Part shown: one piece after another, positions 62,299-64,000 of the stretch
Numbering within the stretch: the first letter of the stretch is position 1
Layout of the letters: each line of letters opens with the position of its first letter
Origin: Flavobacterium ginsengisoli
GTDB taxonomy: Bacteria > Bacteroidota > Bacteroidia > Flavobacteriales > Flavobacteriaceae
Assembly (NCBI RefSeq): GCF_029625315.1
Contig: NZ_CP121110.1
Span: 186,001 to 250,000 of the forward strand
Length of the DNA stretch: 64,000 bases
Direction: 5' to 3'
Made by a program: the position numbers and the translations under genes
The notes under the pieces: model-generated
The model's input: only the letters and a program-made list of their open reading frames with translations
Database searches by the model: none
Told to the model about the DNA's origin: nothing

Positions 62299-64000
62299 AT
62301 GTATTTTAAACCTTCTTATTTAAATCTAAAGAGTTTTGTCTTTTTAGTCCTGGCTTTACTTGCCTTTCAGAGTGGCTACAGTAAAACTAATTTATTAAAA
62401 GAGTCAAAAGTAGCAAATAAAATAGAAAAAGCTACTCTGGTTTCTATTTTTTCAAAATTAACGCAACAAACCGACTACAAATTTAGTTACGGACAAGCTG
62501 TAATTGCTGATAATACAGCTTATACGGTAAATTATAGTAATGAGTCTATTACTGCAATTTTGAATGATCTTTCGCAAAAGGCAAATTTCAATTATAACAT
62601 TAGTGGAAAACTGATTTTAATTCAAAAAACAGTCGCGCCAAAAGCAATAAATGCAAAAGCAGTTGATAGAATTAAAGTAAAAGGAAAAGTTGTTGACGAA
62701 TTTAAAGTGCCAATTCCTGGTGCAACAGTATCAGAAACAAGTTCTTCAAATTCAACAGTTACAAATTTTGATGGAGAATTTGAAATTACGGTTGGAGAAG
62801 GAAAAACATTGGACATTTCTTATATGGGTTATAAAACCAAAACAGTTGCTGTACAGACTGGTTTTATGAATATTCAATTAGAGCCAAATACAGCTGAACT
62901 AAACGAGGTTTTGGTTGTAGGTTATGGTAAACAATCTAAGAAAGATGTTACTGGTGCAGTTACACAATTAGAAGCAGGAAGTTTCAAACAAGGTGTAAAC
63001 GTTTCGGTAGATAATTTAATGCAAGGAAAAGTGGCTGGTGTACGTGTTGTAAATACAAGCGGTGAGCCAGGAGCTGGAGTAAATGTAACAATTCGTGGAG
63101 TTGGATCTATCAGAAGCGGAAGTACGCCTTTGTTCGTTGTAGATGGTGTGCCTTTGTCAAATGATGATGTAAGCCCTTCTGGAAGTAATGTAGGTTTTGG
63201 AACTTCTTCTGCTAAGAATCCGTTGAACTTTTTGAATACGAGTGATATCGAATCGATTACGGTTTTGAAAGATGCGTCGGCTTCTGCAATTTATGGAGCA
63301 AGAGGTTCTAATGGAGTTGTTTTGGTAACAACTAAAAAAGGTTCTAAAGGTGAAGGAACACTAACTTTTGATTCTTATATGGGAGTTTCGACTGTGGCTA
63401 ACAAACTAGATGTTTTAAGTGCAAGCGAATATAGAAATGCAATTACAGACAAAGCATTTGATCACGGCGGAAATACAGATTGGCAAGATGTAATTTATAG
63501 AAGTGCTATAACTAAAAACAATTCGCTTTCTTTTTCTAAACAAACAGAAACTGGAAATTATTATGCTTCGATTGCACAAATGGATCAGGAAGGTGTGGTT
63601 CGTAACAGTAATTTCAAACGTCTTTCTGGAAGAATTAACGCCGCAGAATCATTTTTAGATAACAAACGTTTGAAAGTAAAAATGAATCTTACTGCAAGTG
63701 AAACTAAAGATGACGGAGTTCCTACGAGTGATGATGGTGGTTCTAACGGACAATTGATCGTTCATACTTTGATGGCAAATCCAACACGTTCTGTTTTTGA
63801 TGCGAATGGAAACTACACCAATTTCAACATGAATGCACATTACAATCCTGCATATTTGTTGAGCATTTACCAAGATCAAACGAGAACATTAAGAGTTTTA
63901 GGAAACTTAGAAGCTTCTTTAAGAATTATTGACGGATTAGAATACAAATTAAATATTGGTATTGACCGTTCGATGGCAGAAAGAAACACAACTATTTTTC
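62299..64000 (+). CDS. SusC-family TonB-dependent receptor with STN signalling domain, 3' end outside the window
   Basis: Starts ATG 62299 and stays open to the right edge (567 codons visible). A signal sequence (SFVFLVLALLAFQSGYS) is followed by an STN domain (ATLVSIFSKLTQQTDYKFSYG, in parts; ITAILNDLSQKANFNYNI), which FecR-type partners need. Then come the carboxypeptidase-like domain (VPIPGATVSETSSSN), TonB-box region NEVLVVGYGKQSKKDVTG, plug motifs (VTIRGVGSIRSG, LFVVDGVPLSN, TVLKDASASAIYGARGSNGVV) and the first barrel strands. It is regulated by the ECF sigma/FecR pair rather than an HTCS. A SusD partner is expected past the edge. Confidence 0.95.
   Translation, partial: MYFKPSYLNLKSFVFLVLALLAFQSGYSKTNLLKESKVANKIEKATLVSIFSKLTQQTDYKFSYGQAVIADNTAYTVNYSNESITAILNDLSQKANFNYNISGKLILIQKTVAPKAINAKAVDRIKVKGKVVDEFKVPIPGATVSETSSSNSTVTNFDGEFEITVGEGKTLDISYMGYKTKTVAVQTGFMNIQLEPNTAELNEVLVVGYGKQSKKDVTGAVTQLEAGSFKQGVNVSVDNLMQGKVAGVRVVNTSGEPGAGVNVTIRGVGSIRSGSTPLFVVDGVPLSNDDVSPSGSNVGFGTSSAKNPLNFLNTSDIESITVLKDASASAIYGARGSNGVVLVTTKKGSKGEGTLTFDSYMGVSTVANKLDVLSASEYRNAITDKAFDHGGNTDWQDVIYRSAITKNNSLSFSKQTETGNYYASIAQMDQEGVVRNSNFKRLSGRINAAESFLDNKRLKVKMNLTASETKDDGVPTSDDGGSNGQLIVHTLMANPTRSVFDANGNYTNFNMNAHYNPAYLLSIYQDQTRTLRVLGNLEASLRIIDGLEYKLNIGIDRSMAERNTTIF

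Overview
The window looks like a Flavobacterium-type genome (Bacteroidota). It is AT-rich and carries several SusC/SusD pairs, two hybrid two-component regulators (HTCS), T9SS C-terminal sorting tags, Bacteroidota-type -7 boxes (TAnnTTTG) and almost no Shine-Dalgarno sites. No rRNA, tRNA, CRISPR array, insertion sequence or integrase was seen. Almost everything is glycan capture and breakdown.

Layout. (1) 2-19125, plus strand: HTCS (cut by the window edge), SusE-like lipoprotein, SusC, SusD, two GH30, GH2, GH27 and a double-domain GH43. This is a complete polysaccharide utilisation locus (PUL), probably for a galactose-rich glycan of the arabinogalactan kind. (2) 19201-21950: small housekeeping or accessory genes (YegP-like DUF1508, DUF1349-like lipoprotein, LuxR-type regulator, DUF2911). 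(3) 22076-36837, minus strand: a second PUL (HTCS, a tiny membrane peptide, SusC, SusD, GH88, two GH2). (4) 37079-44872: beta-helix lyase-like protein, UxuA, mannonate/fructuronate SDR, KDPG aldolase and YhcH/DUF386, with a divergent LacI-type regulator and then DUF4861. This is a uronate catabolic operon that would consume the uronic acids released by the second PUL. (5) 45390-56974, plus strand: a membrane-tethered beta-propeller/LuxR regulator followed by secreted GH16, GH64 and GH18 enzymes with T9SS tags, which suggests attack on beta-1,3-glucan/chitin, i.e. fungal cell walls. (6) 57231-64000: secreted metallophosphoesterase, convergent PI-PLC-like enzyme, then ECF sigma factor, FecR anti-sigma factor and an STN-domain TonB receptor cut by the right edge.

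The most striking feature is at base level. About 27 single-base indels break 20 genes that otherwise read as intact family members. Roughly half sit in one context: a GCAGC (or GCTGC) has gained a base, becoming GCAAGC, GCAGAC or GCTTGC. Four more have lost a G from CCGG. Removing the extra base restores conserved protein sequence each time. I therefore annotate these genes as functional CDS with sequence-level frameshifts, and suspect motif-specific read errors, possibly caused by DNA modification, rather than pseudogenes. Lengths quoted for such genes are after repair of the indels.

Intergenic DNA is rich in palindromes: classic terminators and several families of REP/MITE-like inverted repeats.
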